The position numbers and the translations under genes were made by a program. This document shows positions 6,911-14,220 of a stretch of 39,123 bases of DNA, in pieces. The notes below the pieces were generated by a model. That model was not told where the DNA came from. It ran no database searches and saw nothing but the letters and a program-made list of their open reading frames with translations. Source of the stretch: an uncultured Acidimicrobiales bacterium (lineage in GTDB: Bacteria; Actinomycetota; Acidimicrobiia; Acidimicrobiales; SZUA-35); the NCBI GenBank assembly GCA_937976305.1, contig CALJSB010000137.1, positions 1 to 39,123 on the forward strand, given 5' to 3'. Every line of letters begins with the position of its first letter. The stretch's first letter is position 1.

Positions 6911-8632
6911 TCAGTCGGGTTCGGGCAGACGCGGCCCCGCAATACGCAGATCTTCTCGTCGACGGGTCATGCCGTTGCCGTCGAGATAGGCCAAGATCGG
7001 CAAGACGAACTTGCGCGACGTGTTGAGCAGGTCGCGCACTTCGGCCACTGTGATGCCTTCAGGTTGCTCAGCAAGTTTTCCTGCGACGAGTCGCGCCGCC
7101 TTGTCGATCGACGAAGCGGCGAAGAAGACCTTGTCCTGTTCGACGACCAGACCGCGTCGAACCAGTTCTCTGACCTCGCCGCGATCGACGCCGTCTGGGC
7201 CTGGGGGACTGAACGGGTCGGCCTCGAGATCGGTGATCCACGGATGGTCGGCGAGCGGGTCGCGCACCTCGCCGACGGTGATGCGGCTCTGATCGATGTG
7301 GAGATCGGGCTGGGTTGCGATCACGGCACGCTCGTGCTCGTCGAAGCTGGCAATGTCGAGCCCGAGGGGCCCTGCGTCAGCGATCGCGGCTCGAACTCGC
7401 TCGGTTGTTTCGACGAGCACAGCTGGATCGACCAACCAACGTCCGAGGGTTGGTTCGACGGGTTCACCCAACAACTTGCTCAGATGATCGGCCTCGACCC
7501 AGCCTCGCTCGCGCACCATTCGGTCGACGTCGCGATCCGGAGTGGCCTTTGATGCTGGCAGCTGCGGGTCGATGTCGAGGATCTGGCCGCCACCAACCGT
7601 TTCGTCGCGTCCTCGCTCTCGCAGCACATAGCGGTCGCCGGGAAGCACAGGAATCGGGCGATCGAGATACAGCCGCACAGATCCCGAGGTCCCGGGCGGC
7701 AGAACATCTGGGCCGAGCACTCGCACCTTGGCACTGAACTCGCCCGACCCGAGGTAGACCGCGTAGGCGCCTCGACGAGACACGTCGTGCTTGAGCGAGG
7801 CCAGCACGGTCAACTCGGCATCAACCATGGCGGAGTCGTGCCACTGGCCTTGACGGATCATCACATCGCCTCGTCGCAGGTCGCTGTGATCGATGCCCGT
7901 GAGGTTGATGGCAACGCGGTTTCCGGGCCCGATCGACGAAACCGATCGGTGATGGCTCTGGAGGCCTCGAATGCGAGCCCCGTTTGCGCCAGGCATGGCG
8001 TAGAGGTCCTCGCCGGCGGCGATGGTCCCGCCCGTCAACGTGCCGGTGACCACGGTTCCCGCTCCGGAGGACGAGAAGGCTCGATCGACCCAGAGCCGCG
8101 GGCGATCGAGATCGCGTTCTGGGCCCATCTCGTCGATGAGCGTGTCGATGGCCTCGGCGAGCTCGGGCAACCCCGTTCCCACTGTCGCCGCAACGGGAAT
8201 CACGGGAGCGCCTTCGAGGAACGTTCCTTCGACGTGCTCCTCGACGTCGAGCATGGCGAGCTCGAGGAGGTCGTCGTCGACGAGGTCGAGCTTGGTCAAG
8301 GCCACGATGCCGTGCCGGATGCCAAGCAAATCGAGGATGCGCAGGTGCTCTTCTGACTGTTCTTTCCAGCCTTCGGTGGCGGCCACCACGAAGACACAGC
8401 CTTCGACGGCGCCAACGCCGGCCAGCATGTTGCGCAGAAAGCGGGTGTGGCCCGGCACGTCGACGAAGGACAGATCGCGGCCTGAGGGCAATCGACAGGT
8501 GGCAAAGCCGAGATCGATCGTGAGCCCTCGAGCTTTCTCTTCGTCCCAGCGATCGGGATCGGTGCCGGTCAGCGACTTGACGAGGGTCGACTTGCCGTGA
8601 TCGACGTGGCCAGCGGTGGCAATGACGGTCAT
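6911..8632 (-). CDS. selB: Selenocysteine-specific translation elongation factor SelB
   Basis: This 573-residue GTPase delivers Sec-tRNA(Sec) to UGA codons marked by a SECIS element. G1 GHVDHGKST lies at residues 8-16, DVPGH at 58-62 and TKLD at 113-116, followed by EF-Tu-like domains 2 and 3 (RGDVMIRQG; RLYLDRPIPVLPGDRYVLR). Several winged-helix modules that bind the SECIS RNA make up the C-terminal third, including VAEVRDLLNTSRKFVLPILAYLD. The length is normal for the family. The start codon overlaps the selA stop (ATGA at 8629-8632), so selA and selB are co-translated. Confidence 0.96.
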   Translation of the reverse strand: MTVIATAGHVDHGKSTLVKSLTGTDPDRWDEEKARGLTIDLGFATCRLPSGRDLSFVDVPGHTRFLRNMLAGVGAVEGCVFVVAATEGWKEQSEEHLRILDLLGIRHGIVALTKLDLVDDDLLELAMLDVEEHVEGTFLEGAPVIPVAATVGTGLPELAEAIDTLIDEMGPERDLDRPRLWVDRAFSSSGAGTVVTGTLTGGTIAAGEDLYAMPGANGARIRGLQSHHRSVSSIGPGNRVAINLTGIDHSDLRRGDVMIRQGQWHDSAMVDAELTVLASLKHDVSRRGAYAVYLGSGEFSAKVRVLGPDVLPPGTSGSVRLYLDRPIPVLPGDRYVLRERGRDETVGGGQILDIDPQLPASKATPDRDVDRMVRERGWVEADHLSKLLGEPVEPTLGRWLVDPAVLVETTERVRAAIADAGPLGLDIASFDEHERAVIATQPDLHIDQSRITVGEVRDPLADHPWITDLEADPFSPPGPDGVDRGEVRELVRRGLVVEQDKVFFAASSIDKAARLVAGKLAEQPEGITVAEVRDLLNTSRKFVLPILAYLDGNGMTRRREDLRIAGPRLPEPD

Positions 8633-9927
8633 GTCAGTGTGTTGAGCGCAGCGGCGACGGCATCATCGTCTGACGGGTCGATCGTGCGCAGATCGAGGAC
8701 GGTCGCGCCACCTTCGACTCGAGCGATGATGGGGCGATCCTCGAACCGCAAGCGACGCGACATGTCGCCTTCCAGACGCAGCCCAACGCTTGGGATCTCG
8801 ACTCCGGGCAGCGTGCCGCCGCCGGGCACGGCCATGGTGTCGATCACGCCAACTGCCACCGGTGCGCCCGCGCATTGCGTCGCAACCGCATCGGCTCGCT
8901 GACGCAGGTCATCGATGGGAGTTGTTGCCTGTCGCCAGAAGGGGATGGCGGTGCCGTCGCGGTTCAAGTAGCTGAGGATCGTTGTTTGGAGCGAGGACAG
9001 GACGAGTCCGCCTGGGCGGACGGCGCGAGCCAGCGGGTGGCTGGCACATTTGTCGATCAGCTCACGAGAACCAGCCAGGATGCCGCACTGGGGCCCGCCC
9101 ATGAGCTTGTCGCCGCTGAACATCACGAGGTCGGCGCCGTCAGCGAGCGATTGGCGAGCGGCGGGTTCGCCGGCCAACCACGTAGGTGGTGGGCCGCTCA
9201 GCCACGGGCAGCCTGCGTCGAGCAGGCCAGATCCGATGTCGGCCAACACCGGAACATCGAGGGTGCCCAACTCCTTGATTGAGACGGCTTCGGTGAATCC
9301 GATGATCCGGTAATTGGACTGGTGCACATGAAGGGCGAGGCCGACGTCGTCGTTCTGAATCGCGTTGTCGAAGTCGGCAAGGCGAGTCCGGTTGGTCGTG
9401 CCGACTTCAACCAGTCGAGCCCCGGACTGCGCCATCACATCTGGTACCCGGAACCCACCACCGATCTCCACGAGCTCGCCCCGGCTGACGGCAACACCGC
9501 GCCCCTGTGGCAGCGCAGCGAGCGCCAGGAGCACAGCGCTGGCGCAGTTGTTCACGACAATGGCAGCCTCGGCGCCGACAGCAGATGCGATGAGCGACCC
9601 GACCGCGTGTTGGCGACTCCCTCGTTTGCCCGATGCCAGGTTGAGTTCGAGGTTGAAGAACGAGGCATCTTGGTGGTGGGCCAACGGCGCTCGGCCGAGG
9701 TTGGTGTGAAGAAGAACCCCGGTTGCGTTGATCACCGGCGTGAGCATTTGCCGAGCGCGGTGTGCGGCGCGTGACTCAAGATGTCCAACGTCGTCGTCGG
9801 CGATGGCTTGCCGTGCCACCTCCACTCGAAGCGGATGCGGCAGCCCAGTGGCTTCGATGGACGTTGCGAGTTGATCGACCGAGGGTGGGCGAGCCGATCG
9901 ATCAGCCGTTGGTTCGGGGGATGCCAC
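8629..9927 (-). CDS. selA: L-seryl-tRNA(Sec) selenium transferase SelA
   Basis: This 432-residue PLP enzyme converts seryl-tRNA(Sec) to selenocysteyl-tRNA(Sec) with selenophosphate. It carries the N-terminal INATGVLLHTNLGRAPL motif typical of SelA (about 66-82), HVHQSNYRI near 200 and the PLP lysine in FSGDKLMGG (K274). It starts at GTG 9927, and a TATCCT box ends 8 bases upstream, so the mRNA is probably leaderless. It is first in the selAB operon. The selenophosphate synthetase gene selD is not in the window, and selC lies at the right edge. Confidence 0.96.
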   Translation of the reverse strand: MASPEPTADRSARPPSVDQLATSIEATGLPHPLRVEVARQAIADDDVGHLESRAAHRARQMLTPVINATGVLLHTNLGRAPLAHHQDASFFNLELNLASGKRGSRQHAVGSLIASAVGAEAAIVVNNCASAVLLALAALPQGRGVAVSRGELVEIGGGFRVPDVMAQSGARLVEVGTTNRTRLADFDNAIQNDDVGLALHVHQSNYRIIGFTEAVSIKELGTLDVPVLADIGSGLLDAGCPWLSGPPPTWLAGEPAARQSLADGADLVMFSGDKLMGGPQCGILAGSRELIDKCASHPLARAVRPGGLVLSSLQTTILSYLNRDGTAIPFWRQATTPIDDLRQRADAVATQCAGAPVAVGVIDTMAVPGGGTLPGVEIPSVGLRLEGDMSRRLRFEDRPIIARVEGGATVLDLRTIDPSDDDAVAAALNTLT

Positions 9928-9935
9928 GAGCTTTG

Positions 9936-9941
9936 AGGATA
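9936..9941 (-). promoter_or_regulatory. Candidate -10 box TATCCT for selA-selB
   Basis: TATCCT on the minus strand lies 8 bases from the selA GTG, consistent with a leaderless selAB transcript. No clear -35 is seen. Confidence 0.45.
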
Positions 9942-10018
9942 GAGAGCGGAGCCGCTCCGAACCTCGTCGGAACGAACGAGGAGTGTGGGGTGCCGGTCAA
10001 GGAAGCAGGGTCGCCCGA

Positions 10019-10024
10019 TAGCAT
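10019..10024 (+). promoter_or_regulatory. Candidate -10 box TAGCAT for fxsA-like gene
   Basis: TAGCAT is followed by 8 bases and then ATG 10033, again the leaderless arrangement. Confidence 0.4.
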
Positions 10025-10032
10025 GGCAGCTC

Positions 10033-10575
10033 ATGCTTTCGAGGAATGCCGTCACAATTTTCATTGTCGTCGTGGCCGAGTTCTTCGTTTCTTCGCGAGT
10101 TTTCGCCACTATTGGCTTCGGATTTGGCCTCTTACTCTCGCTTGCGTTGGTCGGTCTTGGCACCTTCATTCTCCGGCGAAACCTGAGTCAGATTCCGAGT
10201 GCGCTGCAGGAATTGGTCAACCCGCTGACGGCATCGTCTTCTGGGGCTGGGTCATCTGCCGGTGGTCTCGCCACGAAGCTCGGCCTGAATGCCGTGGGCG
10301 CGCTTTTGCTGATCGTCCCCGGGTTTCTCACTGCCGCACTTGGTGCGCTGATGTTCGTTCCCCCGGTTCGTGCCCTTGTTAGCCCTGCCGTCAGCAAGCG
10401 AATGCAGGCCTTTCAACCGCTCTCGCCGACTGGCGGAGCCCAGCCGTTCGACCTGTTCGATCGAGTCCGTCAAGCCGGGCGCCGAGTCGATCCGGACGTT
10501 GTTGACGTTGACGTCGTCGACGGCCCAGATGTCACCGATCCTGACGGCCGGGCGTCCCGGCCAGAGCTGTTCTAA
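10033..10575 (+). CDS. FxsA family membrane protein
   Basis: This 180-residue protein has the FxsA layout: two adjacent N-terminal membrane helices (about 6-50), a short amphipathic stretch (RRNLSQIPSALQEL) and a third/fourth helix pair (about 84-115) containing LLIVPGFLTAALGALMFVPPVR, the most typical FxsA signature. The C-terminal 45 residues are soluble and Asp/Val-rich (DPDVVDVDVVDGPD). In E. coli, FxsA overexpression suppresses F-plasmid exclusion of phage T7; its normal role is unknown. It starts at ATG 10033; an earlier in-frame ATG at 9985 has less support. The metallo-beta-lactamase-like gene follows 45 bases later on the same strand. Confidence 0.85.
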   Translation: MLSRNAVTIFIVVVAEFFVSSRVFATIGFGFGLLLSLALVGLGTFILRRNLSQIPSALQELVNPLTASSSGAGSSAGGLATKLGLNAVGALLLIVPGFLTAALGALMFVPPVRALVSPAVSKRMQAFQPLSPTGGAQPFDLFDRVRQAGRRVDPDVVDVDVVDGPDVTDPDGRASRPELF

Positions 10576-10620
10576 AGCTCGTAGTTCGTACTGTCTCGTT
10601 GCGGAGGAGATTCGCTGCCG

Positions 10621-11196
10621 ATGTCCATTGAAGAACCAACACCACCACCACCGATCACGCCGGGCGTGGCCCGGGCCCTGAGCCCGCTTGTCCGACGCAT
10701 CGCCAATCAAGGTGGCGACGGTGAGCCTGGACTCAACACCTATCTCATCGGGATCGACGAGATCGTGATCATCGACCCCGGTCCCGGCGCTGCTGATCAC
10801 CTCGACGTGGTCTGCGGCTGCGGTGGCGATCGGATTCGTTGGATCGTCATGACCAATACCAGCGACGACTACGCCGCTGGCGCAGTGAAGCTCAAAGAGC
10901 TCACCGGTGCCGAACTCCTTGCTCCGGCAGGTTTTGCCGGTGCTGACGAAGTGATCGGCGATGGCTACAAGATCGATGCCACCGAGTTCCGCATCATTGC
11001 CATGGCCATGGGCGAGCCAGACGAGGGCAAGCACGCTTTCGTGCTCGAGCAGGAACGCTGCCTGCTGCCTGGTGATCTGCTCGACGACGGGGTTCCGGAC
11101 GATCTTCCCGCTCGGGTGAAGAGCTACCGCCTGAAGAGCGTCGCTCCCGGACACGGCCAATACATCGAGGACGCGAAGGCCTTTCTCGGTCTGTGA
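10621..11196 (+). CDS. Metallo-beta-lactamase-fold protein without zinc ligands
   Basis: This 191-residue protein starts at ATG 10621, preceded by GGAGGAG at 10604-10610. The fold signature of the LACTB2/glyoxalase-II-like group is visible: NTYLIGIDEIVIIDPGP, then a helix, IVMTNTSDDY where HTHxDH is expected (residues 78-84), a helix with AGAVKLKELTGAEL, LLPGDLL, and APGHG near the end. All histidines of the HxHxDH motif are missing, as is the usual histidine after the second block. It is thus probably not a zinc hydrolase, and may be a binding or structural relative. It probably shares a transcript with the FxsA-like gene. Confidence 0.7.
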   Translation: MSIEEPTPPPPITPGVARALSPLVRRIANQGGDGEPGLNTYLIGIDEIVIIDPGPGAADHLDVVCGCGGDRIRWIVMTNTSDDYAAGAVKLKELTGAELLAPAGFAGADEVIGDGYKIDATEFRIIAMAMGEPDEGKHAFVLEQERCLLPGDLLDDGVPDDLPARVKSYRLKSVAPGHGQYIEDAKAFLGL

Positions 11197-11242
11197 GCGT
11201 GAGCGGTCGACACGCCGTCGAGCCGCCGAACAGCGTTTGAAC

Positions 11243-11264
11243 CGGGAGCCCTTCGGGGCTCCCG
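11243..11264. terminator. Hairpin with TTCG tetraloop between convergent genes
   Basis: CGGGAGCCC (11243-11251), loop TTCG, GGGCTCCCG (11256-11264): a perfect 9-bp stem with a stabilising UUCG-type loop. It sits between the ends of the metallo-beta-lactamase-like gene and the MscS-like gene. No long U-tract follows on either side. Confidence 0.6.
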
Positions 11265-11271
11265 CTCGCGT

Positions 11272-12018
11272 TCAGCCGTCGTCAGCAGTCAGAAGTGGCT
11301 CGCCTCGACGAATGCTCACCGAGTGCGACATGAGGATCGATGACGGAATGAGAACGGAGTCGCTGTTCTTGGGTGTCACTTCAACCGCCGTCGGGTGGAT
11401 CGCTGTGACCAGGCCCGTGACGCCGTCGACGCTGATCTGGTCACCGGCTTGCACCAGACGCTTCACCGCTCGTGTTGATGCGACTTCGGTGGCGACACGG
11501 TGGCCGCCGAGGCCGACGAGCATAGTGAGGCTTGCCGCGATGCCGAAGAAGATCGCAGCGACGCCGAGGTTGATCACTGCGGTATCGACGCCGAGCTGGC
11601 GGATAGCGAGCAGCGCTCCCAGTCCGACGATGACCCCTCGGACAATCATCGAGACTTGATTCTGCAGACTTGTTGACGCCCGAGCCATCGCGGGCGCGAC
11701 GGCGGCCAGCGCAAACGAGGCCAACACGTTGGTGGCAATCACGAGGATCGCTGCGGCCAGCACCTTGGGCAGGAAGTTGATGAGATCCTTTGGCAGTTGG
11801 TCGACCGACGATGGCGAGATGATGCCCAAGGCGATCAAGAGTCCACCGACAACCCCGGCCCACAGCCCGAGGCTGGAGAGCGGCCCGGCCGCCTGCTGGA
11901 GTGGCTCTGGTCGAGCGGGTGAGCCAAACACGGCGTTCAGAACCCGCGACAAGATGATGCCAACCAAGATGCCCCCGACGATGGCGGCACCAACCAGGAT
12001 CCAGTCACTCGTTGTCAT
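11272..12018 (-). CDS. MscS-like mechanosensitive channel / small-conductance channel homolog
   Basis: This 248-residue membrane protein has helices at about 6-27, 48-70, 82-110 and 125-150, followed by a helix equivalent to the MscS pore helix (LGVAAIFFGIAASLTMLVGLGGHRVATEV). The beta domain starts with VQAGDQISVDGVTGLVTAIHPTAVEV. MscS channels open when turgor rises. The C-terminal cytoplasmic part is short, so the typical vestibule is incomplete. It is the last gene of an operon with the ECF sigma factor and its anti-sigma; AAAGG lies 7-8 bases before the ATG. This links the operon to envelope or osmotic stress (inference). Confidence 0.75.
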   Translation of the reverse strand: MTTSDWILVGAAIVGGILVGIILSRVLNAVFGSPARPEPLQQAAGPLSSLGLWAGVVGGLLIALGIISPSSVDQLPKDLINFLPKVLAAAILVIATNVLASFALAAVAPAMARASTSLQNQVSMIVRGVIVGLGALLAIRQLGVDTAVINLGVAAIFFGIAASLTMLVGLGGHRVATEVASTRAVKRLVQAGDQISVDGVTGLVTAIHPTAVEVTPKNSDSVLIPSSILMSHSVSIRRGEPLLTADDG

Positions 12019-12049
12019 TGGGGAACCTTTCGAGAGTCACTGACGGCAG

Positions 12050-12364
12050 TCAGTCTGGCTCATCTGTGAGTAACAGTTTGGATGTCTCGAGACCTGCGCC
12101 GAACATTTCGGCCATGTAGCCAACGACCTGTCGGGAATCGAGCCGTTCCGCGACCCGTACTTCAATGCGATCGGTCAGATCGACAGGTGGCTCGAGGATC
12201 TTGTGGAGGGTCTCTGCGATCAGCCCGTCAGTGCGGGGCTCCTCCATGTTTTCGATGATGGACGCGCACCGGTCACAGTCGGTGAGGTGCTCGTCGAGCT
12301 GATCGTTGCTCTCGCCGAGTAGCCATGCCCGAAGGTGGCGCTTTGAGGGGTGGCCGATGATCAT
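12050..12364 (-). CDS. Zinc-finger anti-sigma factor (ZAS-like)
   Basis: This 104-residue soluble protein starts at ATG 12364, which overlaps the TGA of the ECF sigma gene (ATGA); a GTG two codons upstream is less likely. The HxxxCxxC motif of zinc-binding anti-sigma factors is present as HLTDCDRC near residue 28. The C-terminal half is helical (DLTDRIEVRVAERLD). There is no membrane helix, so it would sense signals in the cytoplasm, as redox-sensing ZAS proteins do, or through a partner. Coupling to the sigma gene supports the pairing. Confidence 0.78.
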   Translation of the reverse strand: MIIGHPSKRHLRAWLLGESNDQLDEHLTDCDRCASIIENMEEPRTDGLIAETLHKILEPPVDLTDRIEVRVAERLDSRQVVGYMAEMFGAGLETSKLLLTDEPD

Positions 12365-12966
12365 TCCCACTCCCGGAGCGCGCTGCTCAGTCGGCGCCGT
12401 GCTCGCAGCAAGCGAGTCTTCACGGTCGGAAGCGGGACGTTGAGAACATCCGCAATGTCGTCGTAGGCCATTCCCTCGATCTCACGAAGCACGACAATAC
12501 TCCTCGACAGCTCGTCGAGGAGATCGAGGGCTTCGACAAAAGCCGACATTGCCGAACCGGACTCGACCCGACGTTCGATCGAACGCTCGGGCAATGTTTC
12601 TTCCTCGGGGAAGTCATGCGGATCGGTGACGGCAGCTCGTCGAGTGCGCAGGGTCGAGATCGCGGTGTTGTGAGCGATACGCATCACCCAGCTCTTGAGT
12701 GATGAGTCTCCCCGGAACGTTGGCAGTGCAAGCCACGCCTTCATCATCGTGTCTTGCGCGACGTCTTCGGCCAGCGCAGAGTCTCGAACGATCGACAGGG
12801 CGAGGCGATACACGGCGTCGCCGTACTCGACAACGAGGTTGTGGAGTTCTTCCGGGTCGACATCTGCCGTTTTACGACCGGGCGTTACCGACTCGCCGGC
12901 GCCGGGGCGCACGGCCCAGAGAACGGGAAGTACCCGGCGGGATCGGAAGAAGCGTCTGATCTTCAT
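12361..12966 (-). CDS. ECF-type RNA polymerase sigma factor
   Basis: The protein has about 201 residues. Region 2 contains AEDVAQDTMMKAWLALPTFRGDSSLKSWVMRIAHN (positions roughly 70-105 in shorter stretches), and region 4 contains LLDELSRSIVVLREIEGMAYDDIADVL followed by the recognition helix VKTRLLRARRRL. The N-terminal extension of about 40 basic and proline-containing residues before the sigma2 domain is longer than usual. ATG 12966 is chosen; GTG 12975 is also possible, with AAGG close by. It forms an operon with the anti-sigma factor and the MscS-like channel; its own promoter should lie in 12967-13149. Confidence 0.9.
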   Translation of the reverse strand: MKIRRFFRSRRVLPVLWAVRPGAGESVTPGRKTADVDPEELHNLVVEYGDAVYRLALSIVRDSALAEDVAQDTMMKAWLALPTFRGDSSLKSWVMRIAHNTAISTLRTRRAAVTDPHDFPEEETLPERSIERRVESGSAMSAFVEALDLLDELSRSIVVLREIEGMAYDDIADVLNVPLPTVKTRLLRARRRLSSALREWE

Positions 12967-13056
12967 ATGACGCACTCAACCTTAGGGGAGTCGCGAATCT
13001 TTGATTGGGTTGTCCGACTCAGTACTGGTCAGGCCCTAGTGTCCAGAACCTGTCGG

Positions 13057-13076
13057 GAAGAAATCTTGAATTCTTC
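13057..13076. promoter_or_regulatory. Inverted repeat in divergent promoter region (ECF operon / membrane protein)
   Basis: GAAGAA (13057-13062) and TTCTTC (13071-13076) form a perfect 6-bp inverted repeat with an 8-base spacer. It lies in the intergenic region between the divergent ECF sigma gene and the multi-helix membrane protein. It could be an operator; no known consensus is matched. Confidence 0.25.
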
Positions 13077-13149
13077 GCGACCTACCGCCACTGAGGCACG
13101 TCCAAATTACTGGCACGTGCCACAGGAAAACCTAAAGGGAGAAACAGAC

Positions 13150-13836
13150 ATGCTCGCCATAGACATCGATTTCGGTGCTTCGATAACGGATGCGTTTACA
13201 GATCTCGCATCGTTCGTGCCCAAGCTGATCGCATTCTTGCTGATCTTCGTGATTGGCTGGTTCATTGCGAAGTTCATTCGCCGAGCCATCATGACAGTGC
13301 TCAACAAGATCAACTTCGACAGCTACATCGACAAAGCAGGAATCGGCGCACCACTTGAGCGTGCAGGGTTCGCAAACAGCGGACGGTTCGTTGCCACGCT
13401 GATCTACTACATGATCATGCTCATGGTCCTGCAGCTCGCACTGAGCGCATTCGGTCCGAATGCCATCAGCGACCTGCTGTCTGACCTCGTTGCCTTCATT
13501 CCGAAGCTCATCGTTGCGATCATCATCCTCATCGTCACCGGCCTCGTGGCCAACGCAGTAGCAGACATCATCCGCCCAGGACTCGCCAACTCATCGTTTG
13601 GTCCGCTCCTCGGACGAATCGCTGTCGGAGCCATCTGGATGATCGGCGTCTTCGCCGCAATGGATCAGATCGAGTTCGCCGCTGACATTGTCGACACGCT
13701 CTTCACCGCAATCATTGGTTCAATGTCCGCCATCCTCATCATCAAGTTCGGTGTCGGTGGTATCTGGGCAGCACGTGACCGCTTCTGGCCAAACGTGTAC
13801 GACCGCATCTCCGGCTCGAACGACCCACAGGCCTGA
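13150..13836 (+). CDS. Conserved TM-helix membrane protein (CmpX / small-channel-like)
   Basis: This 228-residue protein starts at ATG 13150 with AGGGAG 8 bases upstream. At least five hydrophobic helices are visible. The repeated pattern (PKLIAFLLIFVIGWFIAKFIRRA and later PKLIVAIIILIVTGLVANAVADI) matches the conserved TM helix repeat found in CmpX-like proteins and at the front of some MscS relatives. There is no soluble MscS beta domain, so it would be a channel component or membrane stress sensor. It diverges from the ECF sigma operon, which itself contains an MscS-like gene. Confidence 0.7.
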   Translation: MLAIDIDFGASITDAFTDLASFVPKLIAFLLIFVIGWFIAKFIRRAIMTVLNKINFDSYIDKAGIGAPLERAGFANSGRFVATLIYYMIMLMVLQLALSAFGPNAISDLLSDLVAFIPKLIVAIIILIVTGLVANAVADIIRPGLANSSFGPLLGRIAVGAIWMIGVFAAMDQIEFAADIVDTLFTAIIGSMSAILIIKFGVGGIWAARDRFWPNVYDRISGSNDPQA

Positions 13837-13848
13837 GAGTCATAGATC

Positions 13849-13913
13849 CTCGGATGTAGCCCTCAGCTATCCGAGTACGGGACGGGGTCGGTCGGGCGAT
13901 CCGGCCTCGTCCC
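13849..13913 (+). terminator. Two hairpins 3' of the CmpX-like gene
   Basis: CTCGGAT (13849-13855) pairs with ATCCGAG (13869-13875). A 13-bp stem then runs 13879-13891 / 13901-13913 with two G-T pairs and loop TCGGGCGAT. There is no U-tract. The second loop is nearly identical to the loop of the terminator at 14134-14169. These may end the CmpX-like mRNA or form the front of the RNA element that follows. Confidence 0.4.
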
Positions 13914-13940
13914 ACCAAATCGAAATCCCCGTTCGTTTAG

Positions 13941-14178
13941 TTCTCTGAGTTCGGCGGAACTCAGAACAAGCCTGGTCTGGACTCCCCCCCCAGACCGGGC
14001 AATCTCTCCCGAGTTCGATGACTCCACCCAGTTGTCGCTCGGGAACCGGTCTGGTCCGGACTCCCTCCCCGGATCAGGCCATCTTCTCAAGGGACTTTGG
14101 AAGAGACATCCCTCCCTCTTCCAGAGCAAAAGCGAAAAGAGGACCGGCGGGCGATCCGGTCCTCTTTTCTGCTTTTTG
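13941..14178 (+). ncRNA. Candidate structured small RNA with C-rich hairpin loops (6C-like)
   Basis: Five hairpins follow each other. H1: 13945-13951/13958-13964, loop CGGCGG. H2: 13970-13980/13990-14000, 11 bp, loop ACTCCCCCC. H3: 14007-14013/14038-14044 plus an inner stem 14016-14022/14031-14037, loop TCCACCCA. H4: 14048-14059/14069-14080, 12 bp, loop ACTCCCTCC. H5: 14095-14105/14116-14126, loop ACATCCCTCC. A strong intrinsic terminator follows. No plausible protein is encoded here. Actinobacterial 6C RNA is known for hairpins whose loops hold runs of six or more cytosines and which can pair with Shine-Dalgarno sequences; the loops here have the same logic but there are more of them. The + strand is inferred from the terminator and the C-rich loops. 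The 5' end is not located. Confidence 0.55.
14134..14178 (+). terminator. Strong rho-independent terminator, possibly bidirectional
   Basis: A 14-bp perfect stem, GAAAAGAGGACCGG (14134-14147) and CCGGTCCTCTTTTC (14156-14169), encloses loop CGGGCGAT. It is followed by TGCTTTTT. The flanking A-rich arm AGCAAAAG lets it also work as a terminator on the minus strand. Confidence 0.85.
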
Positions 14179-14215
14179 CTTACCCTCGCTCCTTCGTCGC
14201 TTCGGAGCAAAAAGC
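14171..14215. repeat. Inverted repeat GCTTTTTGCT / AGCAAAAAGC competing with the terminator tail
   Basis: GCTTTTTGCT (14171-14180) and AGCAAAAAGC (14206-14215) are perfectly complementary, with an inner GCTCC/GGAGC pair. The left arm is the U-tract of the terminator, so the two structures share bases and cannot both form fully. Confidence 0.6.
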
Positions 14216-14220
14216 TCATC

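Noticed and set aside
6893..8356. Open frames on the plus strand opposite selB (219 and 189 codons)
   Set aside because: They are shadows of selB with no domain or start signal.
10252..11160. 302-codon open frame on the minus strand
   Set aside because: It is a mirror of the FxsA-like and metallo-beta-lactamase-like genes, typical of high-GC coding DNA. It has no start signal or recognisable domain.
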